Shown here: positions 1 through 8,636 of the stretch, piece after piece
Layout of the letters: each line of letters begins with the position of its first letter
Numbering within the stretch: the first letter of the stretch is position 1
Assembly: GCA_026705295.1 (NCBI GenBank)
Contig: JAPPBA010000107.1
Span: 1 to 37,811, forward strand
Direction of reading: 5' to 3'
Length of the DNA: 37,811 bases
From: Candidatus Palauibacter australiensis
Lineage (GTDB): Bacteria; Gemmatimonadota; Gemmatimonadetes; Palauibacterales; Palauibacteraceae
Program-made: the position numbers and the translations under genes
Notes under the pieces: generated by a model
The model's input: only the letters and a program-made list of their open reading frames with translations
Told to the model about the DNA's origin: nothing
Databases searched by the model: none

Positions 1-1132
1 CCTCGTAGATGTAGCTGTGGTGCCAGCGCGCGTCGAAGTCCGTGACCATGCTGATGAGTTCGAGCCTGCCGTCGGGGTAGAGCGCCTGGATCGACATCGC
101 GTGCAGGTGCACATGCCCGTGCGGCTGGTAGCTGTCGAGCCTCACCGGGTGGTCCCAGCGGTAGAACCCCTGCGTCATCGCGGTCCCTCCCGGCGCCAGC
201 GCGATGTCCCCCCTGAGAGGATAGAGACGCAGGTCCTGCTGGAACTCGGGCTCGTAGCCCTCCTCGTGGAACCAGATCCCGAGTTCGACCTGGTCGCCGG
301 TCACCTCGTATCCCATGGGATAGTAGTGCGCGTCCCACTCGATCATGTCGTTCGCCTTCAGCATCCGCCCCGCGTCCGCGGGCACGATCTCCCCGACCTT
401 GCCCATCGCGTACTCGGAGAGGCTCTGGATGCGCCGGTACTCCCCTTCCTCGTTGAGCCTGAGCAGGCGCGGGATCGCGTGGTGCACGACCTGACGCCCG
501 GCGGGGAAGGAGGGCCGGGTCTCGAACGCCATCACCCAGCGATCCTCGTCGAGCCCCGTCGGCACCCGCGGTCGCCACCAGGTGTCGCCGCCCTCGGCCG
601 GCACGTCGAACGGCTTCGACTTGATCACGTGATCGGGCGGGCCGAGGATGTCCTCGAGCTGCCACTTCTGCTCGGTCGGCCACTCGATCGGGGGCGGCAT
701 GTCCGCCGGATTCCCTTCGGGCGCCCCGGCGTCGGCCCAGGCGACGATCGTCCCGATGTCCGCCTCGCTCAGCCGCCAGTCATCCTTGATGTCCTGGATG
801 CCGACGCCCGTGTCGAGGTGGAATGGCGGCATGAGCCGCTTCGAGACCAGCTCCTTCATGCGAGACGCCCAGCGGCGCGTGTCCCGGTAGTCGAGGAGCG
901 GCATCGGACCCACGGACCCCGGCCTGTGGCAGTTCTGGCAGTTCGCCTGGAGGATGGGGGCGACGTCCTTCGAGAACGTGACGTCGGCCTCTGCCCCGGC
1001 CCGCTCCGCTCCGTTCGGCCCCTGTCCGGTGAGATCCCGGAACGTGAGACCCAGAGCCAGGGGCACCATGAACACGACAAGGGCCGTTGCATGCGACCAG
1101 GCATGGCTCGAGTGACGATGCGATCCACGCAT
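1..1132 (-). CDS. Cytochrome c / copper type II monooxygenase-like protein (3' end outside window)
   Basis: This partial gene has 377 codons visible and its C-terminus lies beyond the window start. The ATG at 1132 is preceded by a strong GGAGGAGG site. The N-terminus has a hydrophobic signal segment (about residues 14-32). A haem c site CQNCH follows near residue 65, within a stretch ending in the MPPFH and WADAGAPEG motifs usual for these cytochrome domains. The second half carries paired and spaced histidines (VVHHAIP, DAHYYP, HGHVHLHAM) resembling the copper sites of type II ascorbate-dependent monooxygenases. Family knowledge suggests a periplasmic copper enzyme fed electrons by its own haem; the substrate is unknown. 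It is divergent from the PQQ dehydrogenase, so the two may share electron-transfer partners, which is inference. Confidence 0.8.
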   Translation of the reverse strand, partial: MRGSHRHSSHAWSHATALVVFMVPLALGLTFRDLTGQGPNGAERAGAEADVTFSKDVAPILQANCQNCHRPGSVGPMPLLDYRDTRRWASRMKELVSKRLMPPFHLDTGVGIQDIKDDWRLSEADIGTIVAWADAGAPEGNPADMPPPIEWPTEQKWQLEDILGPPDHVIKSKPFDVPAEGGDTWWRPRVPTGLDEDRWVMAFETRPSFPAGRQVVHHAIPRLLRLNEEGEYRRIQSLSEYAMGKVGEIVPADAGRMLKANDMIEWDAHYYPMGYEVTGDQVELGIWFHEEGYEPEFQQDLRLYPLRGDIALAPGGTAMTQGFYRWDHPVRLDSYQPHGHVHLHAMSIQALYPDGRLELISMVTDFDARWHHSYIYE

Positions 1133-1280
1133 GAGACATCCTCCTCCAGCTGGAACTGCTCCGCTGCCGCGTCCGGCGACTCATCTTTAATGCCCTGATA
1201 CAGTGCGAAGAAACGTGGTCTGCGTGCAAGGAGACGTTGCGTCCCGGGAAACGCGCGTCCACGATGGAGTGTTATCCTTG

Positions 1281-1295
1281 CCGTACCCCGTACGG
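1281..1295. promoter_or_regulatory. Inverted repeat in the divergent intergenic region
   Basis: CCGTAC-ccc-GTACGG is a perfect 6-bp inverted repeat with a 3-bp centre. It lies 36 bases before the PQQ dehydrogenase start, in the 198-base gap shared with the divergent copper monooxygenase gene. It could be an operator for either gene, but no regulator is identified. Confidence 0.3.
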
Positions 1296-1330
1296 TGAAC
1301 TGCGGAAGAGAGAACAGCGAGAGCGGACGG

Positions 1331-3397
1331 ATGATGAAGAACCACCGGAGCTGGCGGCCGAGCAGCACCCTTCTTCTTCCCCTTCTGTTCGGAGTCATTG
1401 CGGGAGCCCCCGCCGCGGCGCAGGGCCCGGGCGTGGAGGGAGCCGCGTGGACCTACTACGGGGGCGACGCCTGGCACACTCGCTACACGCCGGCGACGCA
1501 GATCGATGCTTCCAATTTCGAGAGCCTCGAGGTCGCGTGGCGCTGGGACGCGTCGAGCTTCGGGCCGAGCACGGCGCGGGCCACACCGTCCTACATCGAC
1601 GGGAAGATGATCACGGTGACGGGCGAGAACCGGCATGTCATCGCCCTCGACCCCACCACGGGAAGGCTCCTGTGGAGCTTCGCCGAACCCATGACCTGGC
1701 GGCACGAGTACTCGATGCGAAAAGCGTACGGCAAGGGCGTCGCCTACGCCGAGGTCGATGGACGGGGCGTCGTCTACATCATCAGTCCCGGGTTCTTTCT
1801 CTACGCGCTCGACGCCGACACGGGACGGCCGCTCGAGAACTGGGGCGAGGCGGTGCCGCTGCCGGGGTTCCCGTCCTCGGGGACGGTGGACCTGGTGGCG
1901 GATCTCATCGAGGGCTGGGGGCCGTGGGAGAGCCTGAACCAGGAGTACGACCCGGACCAGGGGATGCCGCTCGAGATCGGCTACATCACGGCGTCGTCCC
2001 CTCCGATCGTCGTCAACGACGTGGTCGTCGTCGGCAACTCCGCGGAGCAGGGCTACAACCAGACGCGGAAGGAGATGGTCCCGGGCGACATCCTAGCCTA
2101 TGACGCCCGCACCGGCGAGTTCAAGTGGAAGTTCCACATCATCCCGCGGCCCGGCGAGTTCGGGCACGAGACGTGGGAGAACGACGCCTGGCAGTGGACC
2201 GGTGACGTGTCCCCGTGGGCGCCGCTCTCGGCGGACCCCGAACTCGGACTCGTCTACCTCGTCACGAACGGCGCCACGATCGACTATTACGGCGGTTTCC
2301 ACCCCGGCGACAACCTGTTCGGCACGAGCATCGTCGCGCTGGACGTGGAGACAGGCGAGCGCCGCTGGCACTTCCAGTTCGTGCACCACGACATCTGGAA
2401 CTACGATACGCCGACCGCGCCGCTCCTCATGGACGTCGTCGTGGACGGCCGGCCGATCAAGGGTGTCTTCCAGGCGACGAAGCAGTCGTGGCTGTACGCG
2501 CTCGACCGCGAAACGGGCGAGCCGATCTGGCCCATCGAGGAGCGGCCGGTCCCGCAGTCGAAGGTGCCGGGCGAGAAGCTCGCCGAAACGCAGCCGCACC
2601 CGACGTGGCCCCTGCCCTACGACCTGCAGGGCCGCACCGAGCAGGACCTCATCGACTACACGCCCGAACTGCGCGAGATGGCGCTCGAGTACGCGCGTGA
2701 TAACGACCTCTTCGTGCCGCTCTTCAACCCCCCTACGCACCTCGGGAACCCGGACGGCGAGGGCGCGGCGCTCATCTGCCCCGGCGGGGGGGGCGGGGCC
2801 AACATCACGGGTCCGCCGGCGGCCGATCCCGTGGAGGGTGTGGTGTTCGTGACGTCGACCAGCGGGTGCTCACCGGTCATGGTGGCGCCGGGGATCGAAT
2901 CCGAGCTCGACGGGCCGGAGCAGACGGGCGTCACCCACTCCGAATTCTCCCGCGCGATCGGCGTGGTGACGGAGAGCACGGCGGACCAGGCGACGGTCGA
3001 GGGGCTGCGGATCTGGAAGGGGCCGGTGGGACGGATCACGGCGATCGACGTGAACACGGGCGAACACCTGTGGATGATCCCGCACGGCGATGCGCCCGAG
3101 CGGCAGCAGGCGGTGATTCGCGACCATCCGATGCTGCAGGGGGTGGACGTGAATCCGAACCAGGGCCGGCGCGGCCATTCCGCCATGGTTGCAACTCCGA
3201 CGCTCCTTCTTGCGTCTGGACAGACGAGCGATGGAACGCCGCACCTGTTCGCGATCGACAAGCGGACCGGCGAGCGCGTGGGGCAGGTGGAGTTGCCCGG
3301 CAACACGCGCTACGGGATGTCGAGCTGGGTCCACGAAGGCAGGCAGTATGTGATCATTCAGTTGACCGATGGACTTGCGGCGCTGGCCCTGCCCTGA
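1331..3397 (+). CDS. Secreted PQQ-dependent dehydrogenase
   Basis: This 688-aa quinoprotein is predicted to oxidise an alcohol or sugar in the periplasm and pass electrons to a cytochrome or quinone. The ATG at 1331 (ATG ATG) is chosen because it gives a clean signal peptide: basic start, Leu-rich core, cleavage near AAAQ at about residue 30. An upstream in-frame ATG at 1295 would bury it. The body shows repeated propeller blades (LDPTTGRLLWSF, YDARTGEFKWKF, LDVETGERRWHF, LDRETGEPIW, IDVNTGEHLW) and the HHDIWNYDTPTAP segment typical of glucose/glycerol-type quinoproteins. The N-terminal multi-pass membrane domain of membrane glucose dehydrogenase is absent. There is no PQQ synthesis cluster in the window. 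Substrate cannot be assigned. Confidence 0.88.
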   Translation: MMKNHRSWRPSSTLLLPLLFGVIAGAPAAAQGPGVEGAAWTYYGGDAWHTRYTPATQIDASNFESLEVAWRWDASSFGPSTARATPSYIDGKMITVTGENRHVIALDPTTGRLLWSFAEPMTWRHEYSMRKAYGKGVAYAEVDGRGVVYIISPGFFLYALDADTGRPLENWGEAVPLPGFPSSGTVDLVADLIEGWGPWESLNQEYDPDQGMPLEIGYITASSPPIVVNDVVVVGNSAEQGYNQTRKEMVPGDILAYDARTGEFKWKFHIIPRPGEFGHETWENDAWQWTGDVSPWAPLSADPELGLVYLVTNGATIDYYGGFHPGDNLFGTSIVALDVETGERRWHFQFVHHDIWNYDTPTAPLLMDVVVDGRPIKGVFQATKQSWLYALDRETGEPIWPIEERPVPQSKVPGEKLAETQPHPTWPLPYDLQGRTEQDLIDYTPELREMALEYARDNDLFVPLFNPPTHLGNPDGEGAALICPGGGGGANITGPPAADPVEGVVFVTSTSGCSPVMVAPGIESELDGPEQTGVTHSEFSRAIGVVTESTADQATVEGLRIWKGPVGRITAIDVNTGEHLWMIPHGDAPERQQAVIRDHPMLQGVDVNPNQGRRGHSAMVATPTLLLASGQTSDGTPHLFAIDKRTGERVGQVELPGNTRYGMSSWVHEGRQYVIIQLTDGLAALALP

Positions 3398-3455
3398 CGG
3401 CCACTCGGGCCGGACGGGCCGAACCCTTCTCAAGAGCCTAAGGAAGAAACAGAAA

Positions 3456-4127
3456 ATGCTGCGTGAACATCTGAATTTCCGGCGCGCGGGCGGCTTTGTC
3501 GCCTTGGCGTTGTCCGTACTCGTCGCCGGGGCATGCATCGAGAGCGAGGACACGATGGAGCCCACGCCGGCGAACGAAGCGCCGGTCGCGGTCGGCGTCG
3601 TGCCGCCGCTGGCCGTGGCGGCCGGCGATCATGTCATCGTGGACGTGTCGGGCTTCTTCCAGGATCCGGACGGCGACCCGCTAGCGTACGGCGCGGGTAC
3701 ATCGAACGCGCTCGTAGCCGGCGTCTCCGTTTCGGGCAGCATGATGACCGTGGTGGGGGTCGGAACCGGCCAGGCGGCCGGGTTGATCTTCGCTCGCGAT
3801 CAAGCCGGCGGAGAGGCCGTGCAGAACTTCCTGATCACGGTGCCCAACCAGCAGCCGGTCGCGGCCCAGGCGCTCCCGGCGCTGAGCCTGACCACGGGGC
3901 AGGTGCACCAGCTGGACCTGTCGCAGTACTTCAGCGATCCGGAGGGCGACGACCTGACGTTCAGTGTCACGACCGGGAACACGCTCGTCGCGGTGGGGGC
4001 GGTTTCGGGCAGCACCCTCACGGTGGTCGGCGTGACGGTGGGGAGTACGACGATCACCGTTACGGCGCGGGACGCGGACGGGGGCGAGGTCCAGCAGGAA
4101 ACGCCCGTGATCGTGAGAAGCGGCTAG
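3456..4127 (+). CDS. Lipoprotein with two Ig/cadherin-like repeats
   Basis: This is a 223-aa exported protein. The ATG at 3456 follows an AAGGA-type site at about 3440. The signal core runs over residues 13-25 and ends at Cys27 (AGAC), a loose lipobox, so outer-membrane anchoring is likely but not certain. After a short acidic linker come two homologous domains of about 90 residues. Each has a Pro-Val-Ala start, a FxDPDGDPL or FSDPEGDDL acidic motif (probable calcium loop), and a TVVGV strand. Such putative Ig/cadherin-like domains mediate adhesion or surface binding. It lies 58 bases after the PQQ dehydrogenase and may be co-transcribed with it. The exact role is unknown. Confidence 0.75.
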   Translation: MLREHLNFRRAGGFVALALSVLVAGACIESEDTMEPTPANEAPVAVGVVPPLAVAAGDHVIVDVSGFFQDPDGDPLAYGAGTSNALVAGVSVSGSMMTVVGVGTGQAAGLIFARDQAGGEAVQNFLITVPNQQPVAAQALPALSLTTGQVHQLDLSQYFSDPEGDDLTFSVTTGNTLVAVGAVSGSTLTVVGVTVGSTTITVTARDADGGEVQQETPVIVRSG

Positions 4128-4289
4128 GGCGGGGCCGGGGGCGCGGCGGCGCCCTGCGAAGCGGTTGCGGGCGGGGGGTCGGTGAAGATGTGACCCGGCC
4201 GGGGATTGGTTCGTGTTAGGAGTGGCACACCGAAAACCCGGTTGGCGCGAGCGCATGAAGTTCCGCTCAGGTGCCTTGAAGGAGGCAAT

Positions 4290-5036
4290 GTGAAGTACCG
4301 ATTCAGACAGTCCTCGATGCCGGCTGTCCTCGCCGTCATCGGGGGAGCTTTGGCGGCCGAAGCCCTCGCGGCGCAGGACTTTCTCTTCCGGCGTCCTTCC
4401 GTCACGCTCGGCGCTCGAATCGGGTACTCGATTCCCCGCGCGGACAGTGACATCTTCGACTTCACGCGCAGGGAACTGACCGTCGAGAAGGAGGACTTCA
4501 ACGCGGTGGCGCTCGCCGCCGACCTCGGCATCCGGCTCTCCGACCGCATCGACTTTGCGCTGGGCGTCGGGTATGAGAACAGCCAGATCGACTCCGAGTC
4601 CCGGGAATTCATCGGCACGGACGACCTGCCGATCCTGCAGACGACGGATTTTCGACGCATCCCGTTCACCGTCGGCATGAAGGCCTACCTCACGGAGCGG
4701 GGACGGAGGATCAGCGATCTCGCCTGGATTCCGGGCAAGTTCGCCCCCTTCGTCGGAGGCGGCGTCGGCTTCATGTGGTACGAATTCGAGCAGGATGGCG
4801 AATTCGTCGACTACGAAACGCTGGACATCTTCGACGACTACTTCTCGTCCAGCGGCGGATCCGCGCTCGCCTACGTGACGGCCGGATTGGACTACTCGCT
4901 CGGGCTGCGGTGGATTTTGACCGCCGAAGCCCGTTATTCTTGGGCCAGCGCGAATATGGGCGGGAGCTTCATCGGGTTCGACCGAATCGACCTGAACGGA
5001 CTCCGTGCCGCGTTCGGCTTCTCGGTACGGCTGTAA
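4290..5036 (+). CDS. Outer-membrane beta-barrel protein
   Basis: This 248-aa protein starts at GTG 4290, directly after a perfect AAGGAGG site (4279-4285); this decides the start over an upstream in-frame ATG at 4206. A signal peptide (residues 1-27, ending ALAAQ) precedes alternating amphipathic strands such as VTLGARIGYS, IDFALGVGYEN, FAPFVGGGVGFMWYEF, WILTAEARYSWAS and the terminal LRAAFGFSVRL. The final residues form a C-terminal barrel signature. It resembles small 8-strand OmpA/OmpW-like porin folds, but no specific family is recognised. The next gene begins 18 bases downstream, so the two probably form an operon. Confidence 0.75.
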   Translation: MKYRFRQSSMPAVLAVIGGALAAEALAAQDFLFRRPSVTLGARIGYSIPRADSDIFDFTRRELTVEKEDFNAVALAADLGIRLSDRIDFALGVGYENSQIDSESREFIGTDDLPILQTTDFRRIPFTVGMKAYLTERGRRISDLAWIPGKFAPFVGGGVGFMWYEFEQDGEFVDYETLDIFDDYFSSSGGSALAYVTAGLDYSLGLRWILTAEARYSWASANMGGSFIGFDRIDLNGLRAAFGFSVRL

Positions 5037-5054
5037 ACCTCGAGGTATGGTCAC

Positions 5055-6233
5055 ATGACGAAAAAGCGAACTGCTGGAATCGGCTCGGCTCTTTTCGTGG
5101 CGGCCGGCATGATGCTCGCGGCCGGACCGCTGTCGACCGCGGCGGCGCAGGAGATGGACCAACGCTGGCTCGCCTGGATGGGTTGCTGGCAGCCGGTTCG
5201 TACTTCGACGAGCGCGGACGCGCCCGAATCGCTGCTCTGCTTCCGGCCGAGCGCGGAAGAGACCGGCGTCGAGATGATCGCGATCGAAGACGGCGAGATC
5301 GCGGCCCGGGAAATCGTGCAGGCGGATGGACAGCCGCACGAAGCGGCGCAAGAGGGCTGTAGCGGATCGCGCCGCGCGGTCTTCGCCTCGCGGCCGGGCC
5401 GGGTGTTCATGGATGTGGACCAGGTCTGCGAGGGCGGCGTCGACCGATCGTCGAGCGGCATGTTCGCGATGATCTCGTCCGACGCTTGGATCGACGCGCG
5501 GGTCGTCACCGTCGGCGACGAGAAGCTGACGTGGGTGACGCGATACCGCCTGGCCACGCAGAGCCAGGCCGAGGCTGTCGGCCTGGGTGAGATCGCGGAG
5601 GACCGGAGCCTGGCCGTGCGCTCGTTGCGGCTCGCGGCGTCCGGACGATATTCGGTCGACGACATCATCGAGGCGCAGGCTCATGTGGATCCCGAGGCCG
5701 TGGAGGCCTGGATCGTCGAACACGAGACGCCCCTCGCGGTCGACGCCGACCGGCTCCTCCAACTCGCCGATGCCGGCGTGTCGGAAGGGGTCATCGACAT
5801 GATGATCGCGCGGAGCTATCCGGAACGCTTCGCGGTGTCCACGGGCGGCGACGGCGGCGAACGGCCCTGGCGCGGCGTGGGTAGCGGATACTACGACCCG
5901 TTCTCGTTCTACGGCTGGGGTTATCCCTACTACGGCCGCTACGGCTACCGCTACGGGTACGGCTACTCGCCCTTCGGTTTCGGCTACGGCTACCCCTACG
6001 GATACGGGTACGGCTACGGCTATGGTTACGGTCCGACGATCATCCGCACGGAGCCCGCAAACAACGGCGGCCGGGTGATCAGCGGACGCGGCTACAGCAG
6101 CGGAACCTCCAGAATCGGAACACGGTCGACCGGGTCTTCGCGGGGAACGGCGTCGATCGGTTCCTCTTCCTCGGGGTCGGGAGGGCGGTCGACGGGACGG
6201 ACCGCGAGGCGGCGCGGCGGCGGAGGTCTCTGA
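5055..6233 (+). CDS. Secreted protein with Gly/Tyr-rich low-complexity tail, function unknown
   Basis: This 392-aa protein has a signal peptide at residues 1-32 (cleavage near TAAAQ). The middle region (residues 35-270) looks folded and includes a WLAWMGCWQP motif near its start and a helical LADAGVSEGVIDMMI stretch. Residues 279-327 are almost only Gly and Tyr with a few Pro, Phe and Arg. The last 60 residues are Ser/Gly/Thr/Arg-rich and end in an Arg-Gly tract. The composition resembles structural or adhesive low-complexity polymers. It is the second gene after the beta-barrel protein, and a hairpin terminator follows its stop. The central domain is unassigned. Confidence 0.72.
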   Translation: MTKKRTAGIGSALFVAAGMMLAAGPLSTAAAQEMDQRWLAWMGCWQPVRTSTSADAPESLLCFRPSAEETGVEMIAIEDGEIAAREIVQADGQPHEAAQEGCSGSRRAVFASRPGRVFMDVDQVCEGGVDRSSSGMFAMISSDAWIDARVVTVGDEKLTWVTRYRLATQSQAEAVGLGEIAEDRSLAVRSLRLAASGRYSVDDIIEAQAHVDPEAVEAWIVEHETPLAVDADRLLQLADAGVSEGVIDMMIARSYPERFAVSTGGDGGERPWRGVGSGYYDPFSFYGWGYPYYGRYGYRYGYGYSPFGFGYGYPYGYGYGYGYGYGPTIIRTEPANNGGRVISGRGYSSGTSRIGTRSTGSSRGTASIGSSSSGSGGRSTGRTARRRGGGGL

Positions 6234-6265
6234 GACCCACTGTCCGACCCAACTGACAGCGCTTC

Positions 6266-6293
6266 GAGAGGGCCCGGTCTTCCGGGCCCTTTC
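6266..6293 (+). terminator. Rho-independent-like terminator
   Basis: A perfect 9-bp stem (AGGGCCCGG at 6269-6277 with CCGGGCCCT at 6282-6290) closes a 4-base TCTT loop. Three more pairs, including one G-U, extend it. Only a short T run follows (TTTCG), so it may be an imperfect terminator. It lies 33 bases after the stop of the Gly/Tyr-rich gene. Confidence 0.65.
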
Positions 6294-6375
6294 GCGTTGC
6301 ACGTCTCGCGCCCGAAGCTCGGGAAACGCAGATTGAACACACTGCCGATCCCGATGCCGGCACCGAGGAGGAACG

Positions 6376-7464
6376 ATGAACGTGGACCGACCCGCCGCGC
6401 GCCCCTTCACCTACGTCGCGATCGGCGTCCTCGGACTCGCTGCCGCCGCCGCGGTACTCATTCAGCCGGACGCGGCCCGCACCCAGACCACGTCCGACGA
6501 CTGGGAGCCCCCGCGCACTGCGCACGGCCATCCCGACCTGCAGGGGAACTGGACGAACCAGACGCTGACCCCCTTCGAGCGCCCCGAAGGCCGGGGACCC
6601 GTGCTGAGCCCGGACGAGGTCGCCGCCATAGAGGGTGGACAGGCGCAGACCGTCGCCGAACGGACGGCCCCGGTGGACCCGGACCGGCCGCTGCCGCCGG
6701 GGGGCGAGCACCGGGTCTGCATCGATGGGGCCACGACCTGCTACGACGAGTTCTACCGCGAGCCGGGCGAACGCGTGGCGATCGTGAGAGGCGAGCCGCG
6801 CAGTTCCCTCGTCACCGACCCGCCGGATGGACGGATTCCGGATCTTACGCCGGATGCGCGCAGGCGGCTGGAGGACGCGGCGGAGTTCCGCGGCAGATTC
6901 GGCCAGTACGACCACCCCGAGCTTCGGCCGCTCGCGGAACGGTGCATCGTATCGTTCGGATCGAGCGCCGGGCCGCCGATGCTCCCCAACTACTGGTACA
7001 ACAACAGCTACACGATCGCGCAGAACGAGGACTTCGTCGTGATCATGGCCGAGATGGTGCACGACGCGCGGATCATCCCCATCCGTGATCCGCAGGAGCA
7101 GCTCGAGAGCCGGCTCGAGCCGGACCACGTCACGCCGTGGTTCGGAAGTTCGGTCGGCTGGTGGGAGGATGGAACGCTCGTCGTCGAGACGACGAACCTG
7201 AACCCCGAGCACGCGTTCCGGGGGGTGCCGCCGTCGAAGGATCGGAAGGTCGTCGAGCGCTTCACGCGCGTCGACGAGGAGACGATCCTCTACGAGTTCA
7301 CGATCGACGATCCCGCGGTGTACACGAGCCCCTGGGGCGGACAGGTCCCCTTCAAGCGCTTCGACCATCTGCTGTACGAGTACGCGTGCCACGAAGGCAA
7401 CTACGCCATGTTCAACGTGCTGAGCGGTGCGCGCTACCAGGAGCGGATGGGGGGGAATCCGTAG
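6376..7464 (+). CDS. Conserved secreted protein of unknown function ('GHPDLQGNW' family)
   Basis: This 362-aa protein starts at an ATG preceded by GAGGAGGAACG. A hydrophobic segment at residues 12-30 acts as signal peptide or anchor. The mature start carries PPRTAHGHPDLQGNWTNQTLTPFERP. I recognise this signature from a large family in Acidobacteriota and Gemmatimonadota that has no known biochemical function. Conserved inner motifs include YNNSYTIAQNEDFVVIMAEMVHDARIIP and WWEDGTLVVETTN, suggesting a beta-rich fold. The C-terminus (NVLSGARYQERMGGNP) looks complete. The following dehydrogenase frame opens at or just after its end. Confidence 0.72.
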   Translation: MNVDRPAARPFTYVAIGVLGLAAAAAVLIQPDAARTQTTSDDWEPPRTAHGHPDLQGNWTNQTLTPFERPEGRGPVLSPDEVAAIEGGQAQTVAERTAPVDPDRPLPPGGEHRVCIDGATTCYDEFYREPGERVAIVRGEPRSSLVTDPPDGRIPDLTPDARRRLEDAAEFRGRFGQYDHPELRPLAERCIVSFGSSAGPPMLPNYWYNNSYTIAQNEDFVVIMAEMVHDARIIPIRDPQEQLESRLEPDHVTPWFGSSVGWWEDGTLVVETTNLNPEHAFRGVPPSKDRKVVERFTRVDEETILYEFTIDDPAVYTSPWGGQVPFKRFDHLLYEYACHEGNYAMFNVLSGARYQERMGGNP

Positions 7465-7634
7465 CCCGCCCGCCGACTGTCCTGCGTTCGCTCGTCGCCG
7501 CGCTGGCGGTGGCGGGCTGCGCCGCCGATCGTCCGCCGGAGAGCGCGGCCGAAGCGGAGCGCGCCCCGGCCGGGGTGCTCGGCCTGCGTCCGGGCCCTTC
7601 GCCCGATCGATCCTCGCCTGACTGGGAGCCGCCC

Positions 7635-8615
7635 GTGAAAGTCGTCGTCGCCGATCTGTGGCCCGGCCGCACGGCCGAACTCGCGGAGGTCGCCCCCGGG
7701 GTGGACCTCGTCGTCGTCGGAGACGGCCAGGCCGCGGCAGCCGAAGCGCACGACGCCGACGCGGTCCTCGGCGTGCTGAACGCGGACATCCTCGCCGCCG
7801 GCGACCAGCTCCGCTGGGTGCAGCTCGCCTCTGCGGGGGTCGAACGCTACCTCGCGTTGCCCGGGCTCTCCGACGCCGAGGACCTCGTCATCACCAACGC
7901 CCAGCGGATCTTCGCCCCCGGCGGCGCGGAGCACGCGCTCGGCATGGCGCTCGTGCTGGCGCGACGGTTCCACACGGCGCTCGACCTGCAGCGCGAGCGG
8001 CGCTGGGACATCCGGCCGCTGACCGGGCCGTCCCCCTACCGCGGTGAGGGCAGCCAGTTACTCGAACTTCGCGGCCGCACGATGCTCGTCATCGGCCTCG
8101 GCGGGATCGGGACGGAAACCGCGCGCATCGCGCACGGGATCGGCATGCGGGTCATCGCCACGCGGAACAGCAGCCGGGAGGGGCCCGATTTCGTAGAGCG
8201 GGTCGGGCTGGCGTCGGAACTGCTGGATCTGGTTCCCGAGGCGGACGTCATCGTCAACGCCCTGCCGCTCACGCCGGAGACGGACGGCGTCATCGACGAG
8301 GCCTTCTTCGAGCTGACGCGGCCCACCGCGCTCTACATCACCCTCGGGCGCGGCCGCACAACGAACACGGCGGCGCTCGTCCGCGCGCTGAGGGAGGGCC
8401 GGATCGCGGGCGCGGGGCTGGACGTGGTGGATCCCGAGCCGCTCCCGCGGGACCACGTCCTCTGGTCGATGCCGAACGTGATCATCACGCCGCACCTGGG
8501 CGGCGACTCCGATGAACACATGGAGCGGATGTGGACGCTCTTCCGCGAGAACCTGCGGCGCTTCGCGGCCGGCGAGCGGCTCCTGGCCGTCGTCGACCGG
8601 GAGCGCGGCTACTAG
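7635..8615 (+). CDS. D-isomer-specific 2-hydroxyacid dehydrogenase
   Basis: From the GTG at 7635 this is a 326-aa NAD(P)-dependent oxidoreductase that would reduce 2-oxoacids or oxidise D-2-hydroxyacids. The Rossmann motif GLGGIGTETA is intact. The catalytic triad is visible: Arg in ITLGRGRTT, Glu in DVVDPEPLP and His in ITPHLGGDS. The substrate is unknown. The start is uncertain. The frame is open upstream and encodes a convincing lipoprotein signal (LRSLVAALAVAGC, about 7482-7520), but no ATG, GTG or TTG begins it. A CTG at 7482 or a frameshift at a G7 run are alternatives. GTG 7635 has a weak GGGAG site and gives a normal cytoplasmic enzyme. Confidence 0.82.
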   Translation: MKVVVADLWPGRTAELAEVAPGVDLVVVGDGQAAAAEAHDADAVLGVLNADILAAGDQLRWVQLASAGVERYLALPGLSDAEDLVITNAQRIFAPGGAEHALGMALVLARRFHTALDLQRERRWDIRPLTGPSPYRGEGSQLLELRGRTMLVIGLGGIGTETARIAHGIGMRVIATRNSSREGPDFVERVGLASELLDLVPEADVIVNALPLTPETDGVIDEAFFELTRPTALYITLGRGRTTNTAALVRALREGRIAGAGLDVVDPEPLPRDHVLWSMPNVIITPHLGGDSDEHMERMWTLFRENLRRFAAGERLLAVVDRERGY

Positions 8616-8636
8616 CGCGGCTAACGCGGCTTCCGG

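Noticed and set aside
5889-6035. Tandem DNA repeat (microsatellite-like) region
   Set aside because: The repetition is explained by Gly-Tyr codons in an intact coding frame.
3681-6410. A 909-residue open frame on the minus strand opposite the lipoprotein, barrel and Gly/Tyr genes
   Set aside because: It is a GC-driven antisense frame. The plus strand genes have signal peptides, ribosome sites and recognisable folds, whereas this frame is Arg/Pro/Val-rich with no domain.
7137-7634. Upstream ATG at 7137 as start of the 2-hydroxyacid dehydrogenase
   Set aside because: It would overlap the preceding gene by over 300 bases and add an Arg-rich nonsense leader.
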